A stretch of DNA of 64,000 nt, taken from Paragyromitra xinjiangensis (taxonomy: Eukaryota; Ascomycota; Pezizomycetes; Pezizales; Discinaceae). The stretch is taken from positions 496,001-560,000 of the forward strand of contig JBCAMK010000003.1 of the NCBI GenBank assembly GCA_038503065.1, written 5' to 3'. Within the stretch, counting starts at the first letter, position 1. Each line of letters begins with the position of its first letter. A program made the position numbers and the translations under genes. Of this stretch, positions 45,202 to 56,436 are shown piece by piece. Below the pieces are notes generated by a model. That model made no database searches and had not been told where the DNA came from. It worked only from the letters and a program-made list of their open reading frames with translations.

Positions 45202-45296
45202 GATTCTGTGGTCTAGTGGTAAGACGCCCTCTTCTGTGTGTTACAGTGAAAGAACGAAAGAGACAAGAGACTGAGGTTCGATTCCTCACTGAATCA
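45202..45296 (+). ncRNA. tRNA-like Pol III transcription unit, copy B
   Basis: Box A TGGTCTAGTGG and box B GGTTCGATTCC are both near-consensus. Acceptor-like ends GATTCTG and CTGAATC pair with one mismatch, the D-stem GTCT/AGAC is perfect, and the T-stem TGAGG/CCTCA is perfect. A T5 run begins 3 nt downstream (45299). The central extension carries a hairpin CTGT/ACAG where copy A has CGGT/ACCG, a compensatory base-pair change. ATTCCATCAA upstream is shared with copy A. The anticodon stem is not canonical. It may be an intron-bearing tRNA, a pseudogene or a new Pol III RNA. Confidence 0.6.
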
Positions 45297-45346
45297 TCTT
45301 TTTGTTTTGTGTTTGCTATCCAACGGCTGGTGTGTTTTCTCAGCCG

Positions 45347-45388
45347 AGGGTGTGGGTGTTGAGCGGGAGGAGGGTACTCCCACACCCT
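45347..45388. repeat. Hairpin with 10-bp G-rich arms
   Basis: Arms AGGGTGTGGG (45347-45356) and CCCACACCCT (45379-45388) flank a 22-nt purine-rich loop. It starts 50 bp after the end of tRNA-like copy B. Confidence 0.55.
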
Positions 45389-46139
45389 GCCGCCACCCGA
45401 CTCGCCCCACCCGCGTAGACAAGCTTTCTCGCATATGTAATGCAGAAATATTAATCGACTTCTTCGTGTCACTGTTTCAACGGTAGGCAGAATATGAAGT
45501 AGGTCGATCGGTGCGTACTAATAGTTTGGGTGCGATGGTACGAGTGATGGGATATGACGATAACCCTTTGTAGACAAAATTGAACCTCGAATAATATATC
45601 GAACTGAAGCTGAAATCTTTTATAGTCCAACAAAGAATCTCTAGGTGACATTGACAATGCTTGGAATGCTAGGTTCTGATGGGCTGCCTCCGCTAGTTCC
45701 CCAGAAATATTCTGGGGGAATTTTCTAACGGATACCAATCTTAGTTCTTTTGATTTATTTATTTTTTCGACAGATGATGCAGTCAACTACATGTATATCA
45801 ATAGTATTGTATGGCTCATCAATCCGCTTCTCAACAGAAACTGCGACTCAGCTTTGTTTGTTCCCCAGGAAACTCGACTTCTGACAGCATATCCCTAAGG
45901 GAAGCATTCTAAACGGGTCTCATGGAGTTTAATCACCCTTCCACGTTACGCTGGCTTCCCCTGATACAAATTTCACATTTACCCTCAATTTTCTGGTATG
46001 TTCTAGGATATTCACCATCTGCTAATCCTGCTCATATGACTAATTTGTAATTCTAGGCATCGTCTGAAACGCACAAGCAACTCAAATAGGATATAACCAG
46101 TCATGTAGCTGCTGGAGAGTTGTGCTTTATAATTTTGTA

Positions 46140-47167
46140 ATGTCTACTAGACGTATCTCACGGTTGCAGTTCGGGGGCTGCTTTCGACTGATGTTTCAGG
46201 GTATCAGAAAGTTGTGGGGAAAGCTCAAGGCAAGGTAAAGGGTAACTATATTTTTGTTATCATGTAGTACTGATAAGTTTTGACTGGCTGCTTTTCTAGG
46301 TTGAGGAGGGGCTCGAGCAACTTGGGGCCTGCGAAGCGGGAGGTGTCGATTTCGCTACCAGTTTTGAACAAACAACTCCGGTCAGAGGCTGTGCCTATAC
46401 CACAGCAAATACAAACCTTCCCGCAACGAACAGTGCGCCGTGGACCGGTACTAGAAATATTGAGAAGGAGAAACAGGATTGTCTCCACTTCTGTCCCGAA
46501 CGCACACCTCAATCTTAATGGATTCTCAAGCTGCCCAAATTTTGCATCCACTTTTACCTGCAGTCTATGTCTCGAGCGTCTCCCCGTCATCATGCTTCCC
46601 CCTAAGGCCATTACCTCGGGTTGTACACATCACCAACGAGTCTGTCTTCCCTGTCTCCGTGATTGGGTTAAAATCGAGGCCTCCACCAAGATCTCTCTTA
46701 ATATCCGCTGCCCAGACTGCTCAATAGTACTTTCTCACGCAGAAGCCCGGCAGATTCTCAGCTCTGAAGATTTCGCAGCCTATGACCACAGAAAGCTACT
46801 ACGTTATCTCTCACGTCGACGCTCTTTCCGTTGGTGCGTCTTCCCCGATTGCGGCTTTGGTCAAATCCACCTCGACAAAACGGTAGTAAACTGTTACAAG
46901 TGCTGCAGGGCTGCATGTTTCAAGCACTTGGTGCCTTGGCATAAATGGATGACCTGCGATGAGTATGACGAAGTGCTGCGGAGGAATGAAGAGCATAATG
47001 CGACAGTGGCGACAGTGGAGGCGATTTCGAGACTGTGTCCGAATAAGAAGTGTGGAGCGAGGATCCAGAAGGTTGGCGGGTGCTCACGCATGACTTGCAC
47101 TAATTGTAAACATGTTTGGTTTTGGGATGAGACTGGTTTGGATTTTGCTTATGGGGTTTTTGTTTGA
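46140..47167 (+). CDS. RBR-type RING protein (RING1-IBR-RING2), atypical C terminus
   Basis: A likely RING-between-RING E3 ubiquitin ligase. Exons 46140-46234 and 46300-47167 give 320 residues. The first about 95 residues are basic and variable. RING1 is FTCSLCLERLP ... SGCTHHQRVCLPCLRDWV ... RCPDC, the IBR is RWCVFPDCGF ... NCYKCCRAACFKHLVPWHKW, and RING2 is LCPNKKCGARIQKVGGCSRM followed by TCTNC. The Cys in VGGCSRM lines up with the catalytic Cys of RBR ligases (HECT-like thioester). After CKHVWFW the sequence lacks the usual final CxxC pair (FCWxC) and ends within 12 residues. Either the last zinc site is lost or a further exon exists. A TTG near 46280 is not the start; the ATG exon was found upstream with good splice borders. 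Confidence 0.8.
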
Positions 47168-47844
47168 ATAGGTGAGTATTGGGTTTTATTCACGTAGAGC
47201 GGGATAGAGGGCCTATGAGGGCTCAGCTGCTGGTTGGTTGAATATAGTTATATCTTCGTAATATCTATTCAGCACTTAAGGTAAAGCAGATAGCACTTAG
47301 GACTAATTATTATACCCTTGATATGATCGTCAGGCTAGTAGGGACAACTTTCGATAATTGGCCAATGTTTGTATTTATTCTTCCCCAAAACATAATTTAG
47401 ATGGAGGTGTACTGAGATATTTAAGCCCTCAAAAAATCCATCTATTAAATAGAACTTTTGATAAAGCATTCATTTAGATAGAACGTCTAACAGAATTAAA
47501 AAAAAACTAAAAACAGAAAGATAAAGCATACCCAATAAACACCCTTCATCCCAGAAAACCCAAGAAAGAAATAAAGAAATAAAGAAATAAAGAAATAAAA
47601 CCCATACCAGTCCTTCAGTGTCCATCTCAAAAAAAAAGCCAATTTCGTCCCGCAGCAATGTTCAGTCCCGTACCCCATATAATGATCGTGCCAACAAAAA
47701 AACGAGCAGAACAGAACAAACAAAACACCAATTACATGTATATACTGTGCCGCAAAAGCGAGACCCTTATAACCTACATCCCCACCTCACCTTCTCTACC
47801 AGTACGTTGTTACAGACCCAATGTCTAAAGGGTATGGTAGCGTC
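47168..47844. other. Convergent spacer
   Basis: Between the RBR gene and the CorA gene. It contains an 8-bp tandem repeat at 47565-47598 and a TACATGTA at 47733-47740. No gene seen. Confidence 0.6.
47565..47598. repeat. AAAGAAAT microsatellite, about four units
   Basis: A short A-rich tandem array of 8-bp units on the plus strand, in the 3' flank of the CorA gene. Confidence 0.7.
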
Positions 47845-50662
47845 TCACATAATGTTATACACCCTCTTCGCGATGAAATAGCATAAGAAGCCAAACATGA
47901 GCAAGCCGGCAGTGATGCCCCAGAACCTATCACAACATTAGGGCTCTACCTTCTTTTCCCGAAAGAGTAGGAGGGGGGAACCTACCAGTTAAGATTCTCA
48001 ATTTCCTGTCCCGGGACCATAACGTTCATTCCCCAAAGACCCGTGATGATATTCATGGGTAAAACGATAGTTCCCAGAACCGTTAACCGGCCGAGGACGT
48101 CAGCTGTCTGCTCTTGACGTTCGTTCATCTTGATATTAATCTGTGCGAGATAATTGGAATGACTCCTGGATAAGATCTTCTCCATATGGTTAAGATTTCC
48201 CACCATCGTCACGATGTGATCTATTCCCACAAAATTATTAATTCAAACACCCCCAGAAGCCAGACATTAAATTCGCAGGAGCGCATACCCTGGATATCGC
48301 CCAGATAAAGCCCAATCTCACTTCTAGGAGCAACTTCCCACTGCTCATTGCATCGTTTAGCAAAACCCTTGATGACATCCGCCTTATTCTGCAGTAATCT
48401 ATACAAGCCCATCACCTTCTTTCTGCTATCACCCACGCGCTTCAGCATGTCACCGTCGCTCTTTTGTTCGACCTCATCGTCTGCTTGAGTGCCTGCATTG
48501 CTCCTTTTATCAGATCCTGAAGACGACTCGGAAAGGTGCATCAACAGAATAGCGTCGTCGATATCATCAACCTCTTCCTCAAGATTCTGAATCAGAGGTG
48601 CGAATGCATCAGTGATATCGTCGATGAGCGCGTACGAGATCCAATCGGCCGAAACAGTAATGTAATCTTTCAGTTGGCGGATCCGGCGACGAACATTTGC
48701 AGGGTGAGGGGTTAGTGAGAAGTGGAAGCTTATCACGCCTTCTCGGAAAACCACAAAGTAAAGGTTGACCGGATCCAGGTAATCTTCACTATTACTGTCC
48801 TGCTCAAACGTTCGGTATGATACTAAGTAGTAACTTCGGAAAAGCTCCACCTTTTCTCGAGTCTCTTGCATCATAATATCCTCGGCTGTCAAAGGATGGA
48901 TACCAAACGCCCTGATGAAGACCTTCATTTCCGCATCTGTCGGGTTCATAACGTCTAACCAAAAAGTTGGCCGGGGCCCAACCCTCGGAGGAGCTGGCGT
49001 GGAGTTGTGAGGGGAGCGCATTGTCGAAGACTCATTATGTCCCCCATTACCGTCATTTGTCTCGGCTTCCGACGGCATATCATCATCTTCCTCGTCAGAA
49101 CTATCGTCCAAGACTCGAGGTTCAGGCCTGAAAAGATCTTTAAATGTTTGGCCTGGCTGCAAGAGTTCTGATATGGTGTGGGAGTGAATTGTTGCAGGGA
49201 TCTCATCATTGAAATAAGTAAACCTGTAGGGTTCATCATCAACCTCCCTATGCCAGCCGGACCTCTGAGGGGCTCTTAATCTCCCTCCCACGTAAACAGG
49301 CTCGGATGTCTTCTTTGCCCTAATTCCCTCGCTTCTTTCTTCCTTTTCGTCTCTGCTCCATTCCTCCAAAACCGACAAATCTGGCCATTCTCGAAGTCGT
49401 CGACGGACTCGGGTACGGACTTCGCCGTGAATAGTGGCAACTTCGTCGTCTGTAAGCCCATCGTCTACAGGAAAACACACATCCTCTTCAGCAGTCGTCT
49501 TCCGATGTCCCGGCCCCATTTCGTGCGGGGGTGACTGACACGTCGAGTCTGGATATATGTGATCGTTGGCCGCATCCTCGGATATACTAATAACTGTATC
49601 GCCGTCATTGATTCTGGGGGAAAGACCGAGGTGACCAGAAGGAAGACCGAGATGATGCTCATTGGCAAAAGTTTGAGCGCCAATTCCCAAGAGTGGTCGG
49701 TGTGGATCCAAGCTTGGGCTCCCGGGAACTGAGGGTGGAAAATTAACGCTACCGTAACCTCCCATGCCAGAGCTTGATGGCATTACCATTGCCGGTCTTC
49801 TAGCCATACTTCCTGAATCCGCAGTTGATGGCCTCGATCTTTTGGGTTTCCCCGAAAACACAGGCGAAACCTGCCCTTCGCTACTTTCTCGCCCTAGAGA
49901 CCTCGTTGATGCCACCATTAGTGGTGTATTTTCATTGTCGCTATCTCTCTCGTCATTGTTTCCATCTTGATTCCACGAGAACCTCTGCATACCCCGGGGT
50001 GTACGCTGTTTCGCAGCCGCGGATAGACCTCCTGCGTTCTGGCTCCCGCTCGCCCCAGCCGATAACGTACTGTTCAAAGGGCTCCTCTGGTTGATCCCAC
50101 TGAATGCTGTGGCGCTGCCAAGCTGAGTACTTTGCCGCCTCGGTCTCATAGACTGCTGGTCTCTGTGGTCAAGAAGGACAGAGCTCCCGATGGACGTATT
50201 ACTCAAATTTTGGTGCCTAAAAAGCTGGCCACGAGGGTCCGCTACAGGGGGAGCATTACTGTGGGAGCTGGGACTAGCCATTGCGTGTTGTTCTGCAGCT
50301 GTGCGGCTATCGACAAAGACGTCACCGATGATAGCAGTCGAGCCCCGTCGTGTTCGGTGTCGTAGTTTTTTATTCTTCTTCTTGCGTTTGGGCTTAGGCG
50401 AGGGTGGCTCTGGCTGCTGTTGTTGCTGGCGTTGATAGAACTGGTGATGACTGTTGTATTGTCCCTGCTGCTGATGGTTGTGTTGGTGGGAGTGGTGGTG
50501 GTGTTGTGCTTGGTGCTGTTCCTCTGAGTGCGGACTGGGATCTGTGGATTGCGGCTGTGATGCAGCAGCAGCAGCAGCAGGGATAGCTGTAGAGGGGGAT
50601 GAGGATGAGGAGGAGGAAGAGGAGGAAGAGGAGGAACGGGAGTGAAAAGCAGGTGAAGACAT
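47845..50662 (-). CDS. CorA-family magnesium transporter (ALR1/MNR2 type)
   Basis: A Mg2+ channel of plasma or vacuolar membrane. Minus-strand exons 50662-48289, 48220-47986 and 47926-47845 give 896 residues. A very long cytosolic N terminus starts with a Ser homopolymer, then a His/Gln-rich tract that could bind metal, and a basic KPKRKKKNKK stretch, typical of fungal ALR/MNR2 proteins. The CorA domain spans PTFWLDVMNPTDAEM to NIKMNERQEQTADVLGRLTV. The first membrane helix ends with the signature GLWGMN, and the second is FWGITAGLLMFGFLCYFIAK, completed by the last 82-nt exon. The GMN motif is intact. MNR2 (vacuolar) versus ALR1 (plasma membrane) cannot be settled here. The start is the ATG at 50662; an upstream in-frame GTG is not used. 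Confidence 0.92.
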
Positions 50663-53600
50663 CACGATCACAGAAGAGGGTCTGAGGGGCTAAGACCAGG
50701 TACCTTCCTCCAATAGTCGGATGCGTAATTTCAGGTGTAACTGAGCCAACTGCCAGTTTTTTTTCGTTTTGTTTTTTTTCTATTTTCTTTCTTTCCTTCT
50801 TTCTTCCCTATTCTCTGATTTTTTTCAATCTTATCCCGGGGGACCTATCGCGGCGTGGAGCGGAATTACTGGTATCGAAAGGTCAATCGGAGGGGGGGCA
50901 GAGGCTGGTCGGAATGCAAAGAATCAGCGCATCTGTGGATAAAAGACCTCAAGAGAGTCGTCGATGGATAAACTTTATTCGTGCAGAACGCAGACAGTCG
51001 GAAGCTTGGAGATCAGGACCGGCCGTTGCACTGCCGTCGTCCACCACGCTGGTTTTGACATCTCTGGGCTGCCCCCGGCTTGCGGCCAGAAACATGGTCT
51101 TCTCCAACTACATCATACATGTAGACATTACATGAGCCTATCGCCGCCAGGGCACATCGAGGTATAGCGACATGTATGTAGTACCCGTATGGTCCTGATC
51201 TTGAATCGCGATATTGCCGTCACCTTTTGTTGGCCTAGCTCGCGTGCCTTGATACCAAAACAATATGTGCCTATCCCACAATCTCTTCACATCATATCTA
51301 CATCCTCACATAACACATCCATCGTCAACTGCTTGCTTTTTTGCCCCGGTCCTCTCCGGCACCCAATACCGTGTGGGTAACACAAACTCCGGTTCGCTTC
51401 CCTGCGGCTCAACCTTCTTTCCTCCTACTCGGCTCACCCGGCTGAACCATGATCCTCCCGCAGATCCCAAAACAAGGCAGTCAGAAACCCGAGAAAAAGC
51501 ACCCGGGCCGTTGGCTTCGTTGTTGGGGGCGAGCCCTATGTATATATGCTCTGCTGTACTCTACGCAGCGCATACTGTATGAAAAGTTCTCACAAGATGC
51601 ATGTATGCAAGGCGGCACAGCAGAATTGAGCATTGAAGGTCCCAGGGCATCTAATCAACAAGCCTCATAGCTGCTTGGAAGACAAAGTTAAGTTCATCGT
51701 ATTTCACTCCATGAGCATGGAGCCATTCAAAAATTCAGGAACCACACACCAAAAGCAACCATATAACGCGCTCATTCCATTCTCACCCCTCGCAAACTCG
51801 ACCTGCCGTTTTATCTAGAGTATCCTAGCAATTCCGAAATCAATTGGGCCAAGCAATAACATAGAAAAATCTCCATTCTTAAATTTAGATGTATCAATGA
51901 TCCTGCCCTCACATTATGGGCTCTACATACATATTCCATGATTAGAAATATCAACGGCCTCGTTAGCTGCATCCACCAACCCTAGCTGTTAGAACACAAA
52001 CCCCAAAGCATGACACTTGCATAGGCTAATTTATGTACCAAAAACACAAATAAGAAGCCCTCCTCCCAGCATTTACGTACAGACAACTTAGCAACCAACT
52101 AACCTCCAAAATAACTTGGGAATCCAAAGAAAAAATTAATGGGCGTGCGCTGAGGAGGCGCCGGATCCCTAGAACGCGCAACCCCGATTGTAGCCAAAAC
52201 TACAGATTGTCGAAAATTTCTCGCTGCAGCAACTCGGTTTGAATAATTTCAATTGAAAACACTCACGCGATGCCTGTGCTCGATACGGTGGGGGCGACCA
52301 GTTTTTCTTGGGTTGCATCTACCAACCGGCAGTTGTGGCGATATAAAATCTCGTCTCTCGCTGCAGTTCTTGAAGCTACGCGTTGTGTGATGAGGCTTAC
52401 GCAAAAAGCGGTTTGTCAGAGAAAAAGCATTATGGATGGTATAATACAATGCAGAGGGGCGGAGAATAAGAGTGGAAGGCGGCTGGTGGATGATGAGTTT
52501 AGATGCAACCCGTGGGCTTCTAGCCGCATACTGTAGGCCACTGCCGTATTTACCACAATCTTTCAAATAGGGTTCCTTTTCTTGAAACATCTCATTATCA
52601 TGGTAATTGGCATTTATGGCTACTATCATCTCATTACTGATAGGCTAAAATCTCAAAGTCCCCTTGCTTTAAGAAAACATTCTTAGCCTAACCTCTATGC
52701 TAGGGATTCTTTAAAAATTTCCATCTTCTCCCGCTCAAAAATTTTAAACATTGATCAACCATCTTTCTCAATAAACGCCTCATCCCTACCTACATGTAGT
52801 CACCCAAGCCCAAATAGCAACCATCGAAAAGAGCCAATAGACCCGTGGTGGAGGTATCACACCGGTTGTGAGAAGGATAATAGTCAAACCGCCACATCCA
52901 ATTAGGCTATTATCCAACTATAAGGCCTAATGCCGCATAGTAGTTAAGGTCGCGGCTGGGACTTGGCTGATATAATCATAATAATGTCCACATCTCTGGA
53001 GTTATTACTTAAAGGTAGAAGCATAAATCTTAGCAGTAGCTCTGGGGTCTAGCACATGTGATCAGCTATAATGACATTAGAGATTTCAAAGCTTAAAATT
53101 ACACCTAGCCCTGTCCCAAGTGCCCTCTTTATACTCGGGTCCTAGAAGTAGCTCCCGTGTCCGAAGGCTAGTCTCCTTCATTCACGCTTTCGGTATCATC
53201 AGCAAAGTTCCCTGTAATGAAAGAAGGCTGCGAAATTTAATTAAATTGGCTGTATTTATGTCTCACAGCCACTTATGATATCGAGTGACTAACTATGACT
53301 ACGCAAAAAAGTGTTTGCATATTTCATTTTATTCTAGGTGGTTATTTACCGAAAGCTCCAGCAGGGAATCATCCCCACATCCTCAGTTATTCCAATGAAT
53401 CTTAGCACCGGCCATGAGCACTCACCCACAAGGAATAAATATATGAGGTGCTTTGCTGATAAGTTTGTAGCCTAACGGTGGTAGCCCTCTTTGACCCTGA
53501 GTCAAGCAGCAGCCCATTTAATGCTACATAAATTCACTCTACCAGCTCAATTCTAGGCCTTGATGAGGGTTTGACGTGAAAAAAAGTAAGTCTAAGGCTA

Positions 53601-53749
53601 AGATCTATAGAATATTGTGTTGCTAGCAAGTATATGGATGAACTATGACCCGAAATGACCCCTGTAGCATCTAGGAAAAATCATATCTATCAAAGAATTG
53701 CAAGCTATTTTATCCTCCCACATCTATAGATGACCTTTCCCATAGAATT
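50663..53749. other. Gene-free spacer
   Basis: 3.1 kb with no gene I can support. It holds TACATGTA at 51116-51123 and 52791-52798, a T/C-rich tract just upstream of the CorA start (50755-50830) and several short overlapping frames without motifs. Confidence 0.5.
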
Positions 53750-55106
53750 CTAGTATCCCGCCTGCAACTGGGCGCCTCCTATCCCTTCTGTCATCAATCG
53801 ATGCTTCAACAACAAAATATGCTGTTGCTGCTCCGCCGGTAACCTGCTGATCTCCTCTTGACTTAACACCATCACACGTTGCAACAATGCTGCTTTATCC
53901 GGCTCCTGCGTCGCTTGCATTCGCGCTTGCTGTTGCTGCTGTTGATGTGTGGCTTGCGCAGCAAACATTTCCTGTCCGCCGTGGGGGTTGGATAGCTGGT
54001 GCACGTGCGAGCCAGCCATTGGATAGTTATAGAAGGATGGTTGCGCCACGAGCTGTGGGATATGTTGTACTGTAGCGACTGGGTTGGGCTGTGGGATGTG
54101 AGAACCCATCGCGGTTGTATAGGCGACATTCATAGAAATAGGTTGGTGTGGTATGTTTTGAAGGTGAGCGCTCATGGCAGTTTGAGCTTGTTTGTACATA
54201 CCGGCCGTGTTATTAGGCTCCAGGAGCTGGGCCAAGACGCTGGGCTCAACCAAATTCATCATGATAAGGGACTGGAATACAGCATAGGACATCTGTGGAG
54301 CCTGGCGGAGCAGTTGAGTTGCCTTCACAGGATCTGTGATGGCGAGCTCCTTCATCTGGATTAGAGTCCTCAACAGTTGCGGAACTGGGATTGCGGCCAG
54401 GGTTTTGGAGATGGAATCAGGAGTCGTGAGTCCAGGATGGTTTTCGATACCAGGGGGAAGTTGTGGCAGCAAGCTACTACTTCCACTAAAGTTATTCCCA
54501 TTGATATGATTTGGGTTCGGGGGTTTCATCCCTTTCAGCGCCCCAGTGGCCGTTCCAGGCGCATTAGTGGGAACCTCGTAGCGGCTGCTATGGCCACTAT
54601 GGTTGCTCTCGCTACCAGTAACGGTATTAAGGTATCCAGACTCGCTAAAAACAGTAGTGGTAGTTCTGTCATCGCTGTAGATCTGCTCGCTCTTCGGGGG
54701 ATAGCCATCCTTTCCGTATACGGGCTGTGGAAATAGTCCCTCCTTTGAAAATCCTAATTCCTTTCCAACGTAGCCTTGAGAAGAGTAATCGACCCTTAAC
54801 TTTCTCCCCATGATTTCGAAGTTATCGAGATTACGAACAGCAGAAGCAGCGGTTTCAGCGTCGATATATTCTGCGAAACCGTAGCCCTTGGAGCGGCCTG
54901 TGTCACGGTCGAATACCATACGGAAACAGACGACGCGGCCGACAGTGGAGAAGATATCGGTGATTTGTGTTTCAGAGAGGCCTAAAAGCAGCAGATTAGT
55001 GTTAGAACAGATAGACGAGATGAATAGAGATAGGAAACTTTCCATAAGGGATATTGCCGACAAAAACGATGCAGCTGGCGGTTGTGAGATAAGATGATCC
55101 TGACAT
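53750..55106 (-). CDS. RNA15: mRNA 3'-end cleavage factor RNA15/CstF-64
   Basis: Binds U/GU-rich RNA near poly(A) sites as part of cleavage factor IA / CstF. Minus-strand exons 55106-55043 and 54981-53750 give 431 residues. Exon 1 provides RNP2 of the RRM (CIVFVGNIPYG); exon 2 continues LSETQITDIFSTVGRVVCFR and RNP1 (KGYGFAEY). The hinge domain (PQLLRTLIQMKELAITDPVK ... MSYAVFQSLIMMNLVEPSVL) binds the RNA14/CstF-77 partner. A Q-rich linker leads to the C-terminal helical domain (DKAALLQRVMVLSQEEISRL). The only join that keeps the RRM in frame starts the 61-nt intron with GAAAGT instead of GTAAGT, i.e. a GA-AG intron; the ACTAAT branch site and TTTTAG acceptor are normal. The product call is firm; the donor is unusual. 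Confidence 0.9.
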
Positions 55107-56436
55107 GATGGCAACGAGTCTGTCAGGGTGCATGTTGATTCGGATTGTTGATTTTATAGGTTTGGAGGGCTGGTTTCTCTCAAGGGGGGCTCTCGCCGTG
55201 TGAGATAATCCACCACCAAGGCCTTTTGAAGTTTATCAACACTCAACTAGCTCTTGACAGTGTAAAATTATTCCCACAGGTTAGGCGATATGGGAGGGGA
55301 ACCCACCTACTTACATGTACATATACATGTGTATCTGCCTCGATTCTTTATCCAGAACCCCAAAAAATTTGACACCCCGGCCTTTGTCTACACGCTCAAG
55401 TAGACGGAACCGCTTGGATAGATGATGCAAACTAAAATACATAAATTATTCAAACAGAAGTGTCGAACAGCTAAAATCACATAAGCTCACTCGCAACCAC
55501 GTGATTCTGATTCTGATCTTTATCCCCGTGGACTGGTAGTTTGCTGATTAAGTTCAAGGATTCGGGAATCTAACAGAGAGACGTGCCCGGGAGGGCCCCC
55601 ACATCTAAAAATGGGTTATTGGGGTGTTATTATCCTTGGTTTTCCCATCCATTCATGGTTTACAGTGAAGCACGTTCTAGAAATGAAGTAGAGGGCTTCT
55701 TTTACCGAGGTAGTTCTACATCAACTCTGGCAATGAATCTATGCTGCAAAATCGACGATATCTAGTTCGCCTAGGTATTATACATGTGCATGTATGTTAG
55801 CATATCAGTATTATGTACGTTACATGTACTGTCCAAAAGATCTTAGCACCCCTACCATCAGGCGCCGCAGCCAAAATTACACAGGACAATCTAGAGTGCA
55901 GAGAAAAATACATGTGAATCATAAGACACTAAGAAACATTCCACACTTCACATGGCCAGCTACTGCAGAAGTTATGGTCCCAACCTGTTAGTTTTAGGCT
56001 TGACAAAGAAGAGGGTGTCAGGACCCTTTGAATGGTAGTGCACACGTACATGTATTTATAGTCTTTGGAATGAGGTTTGGTCTATCTCTAGGAGATGCTG
56101 AGGTACATGTACGACTCTATTTGATCAAATAGTTTTCGAAGGGTTCGTAATTTAACCGTGCCCCCCAATGATTTTTCATAGCCCTCTATATGGTATTCCA
56201 AAGATTCTTCTACTATCACTGGGTTCGGGTCAGTGATGACTTGGCTCCTGTTGCAACGGATGGTGCTGTTGAGCACCCTTATCAGGCTGAAACATTCGCA
56301 TAGTGGGGTACATCCCTTCACCCCACTCCAGATTCTCGGCATCATTTTTCGCCCGATACGATACGACACCACAACCGCCTCTTACGCAGCCATCGATTCG
56401 TCGCAGCCCAAAAAAATCATCCATAACCCAACTGCA
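55107..56436. promoter_or_regulatory. Divergent region, RNA15 / PHB2, rich in TACATGTA
   Basis: 1.3 kb between two start codons. Four TACATGTA palindromes (55312, 55821, 56047, 56104) plus near-copies (ACATGTGT, ACATGTGC) occur here, the densest cluster in the window with that at 8.4-8.5 kb. No gene was identified. Confidence 0.45.

Larger units (their letters stand above)
44624..46139. other. Spacer with tRNA-like locus and hairpin
   Basis: Holds the plus-strand tRNA-like gene at 45202-45296, a strong hairpin at 45347-45388 and a TACATGTA at 45788-45795. An open frame on the minus strand (45786-45469) lacks an ATG and known motifs. Confidence 0.55.

Noticed and set aside
45469..45786. Minus-strand 105-codon frame near the tRNA-like locus
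   Set aside because: It opens with TTG, has no conserved motif and could not be joined to neighbouring exons.
54860..55114. RNA15 start in the frame that reads through the intron
   Set aside because: That frame replaces RNP2 of the RRM with unrelated sequence; the spliced frame restores FVGNIPYG.
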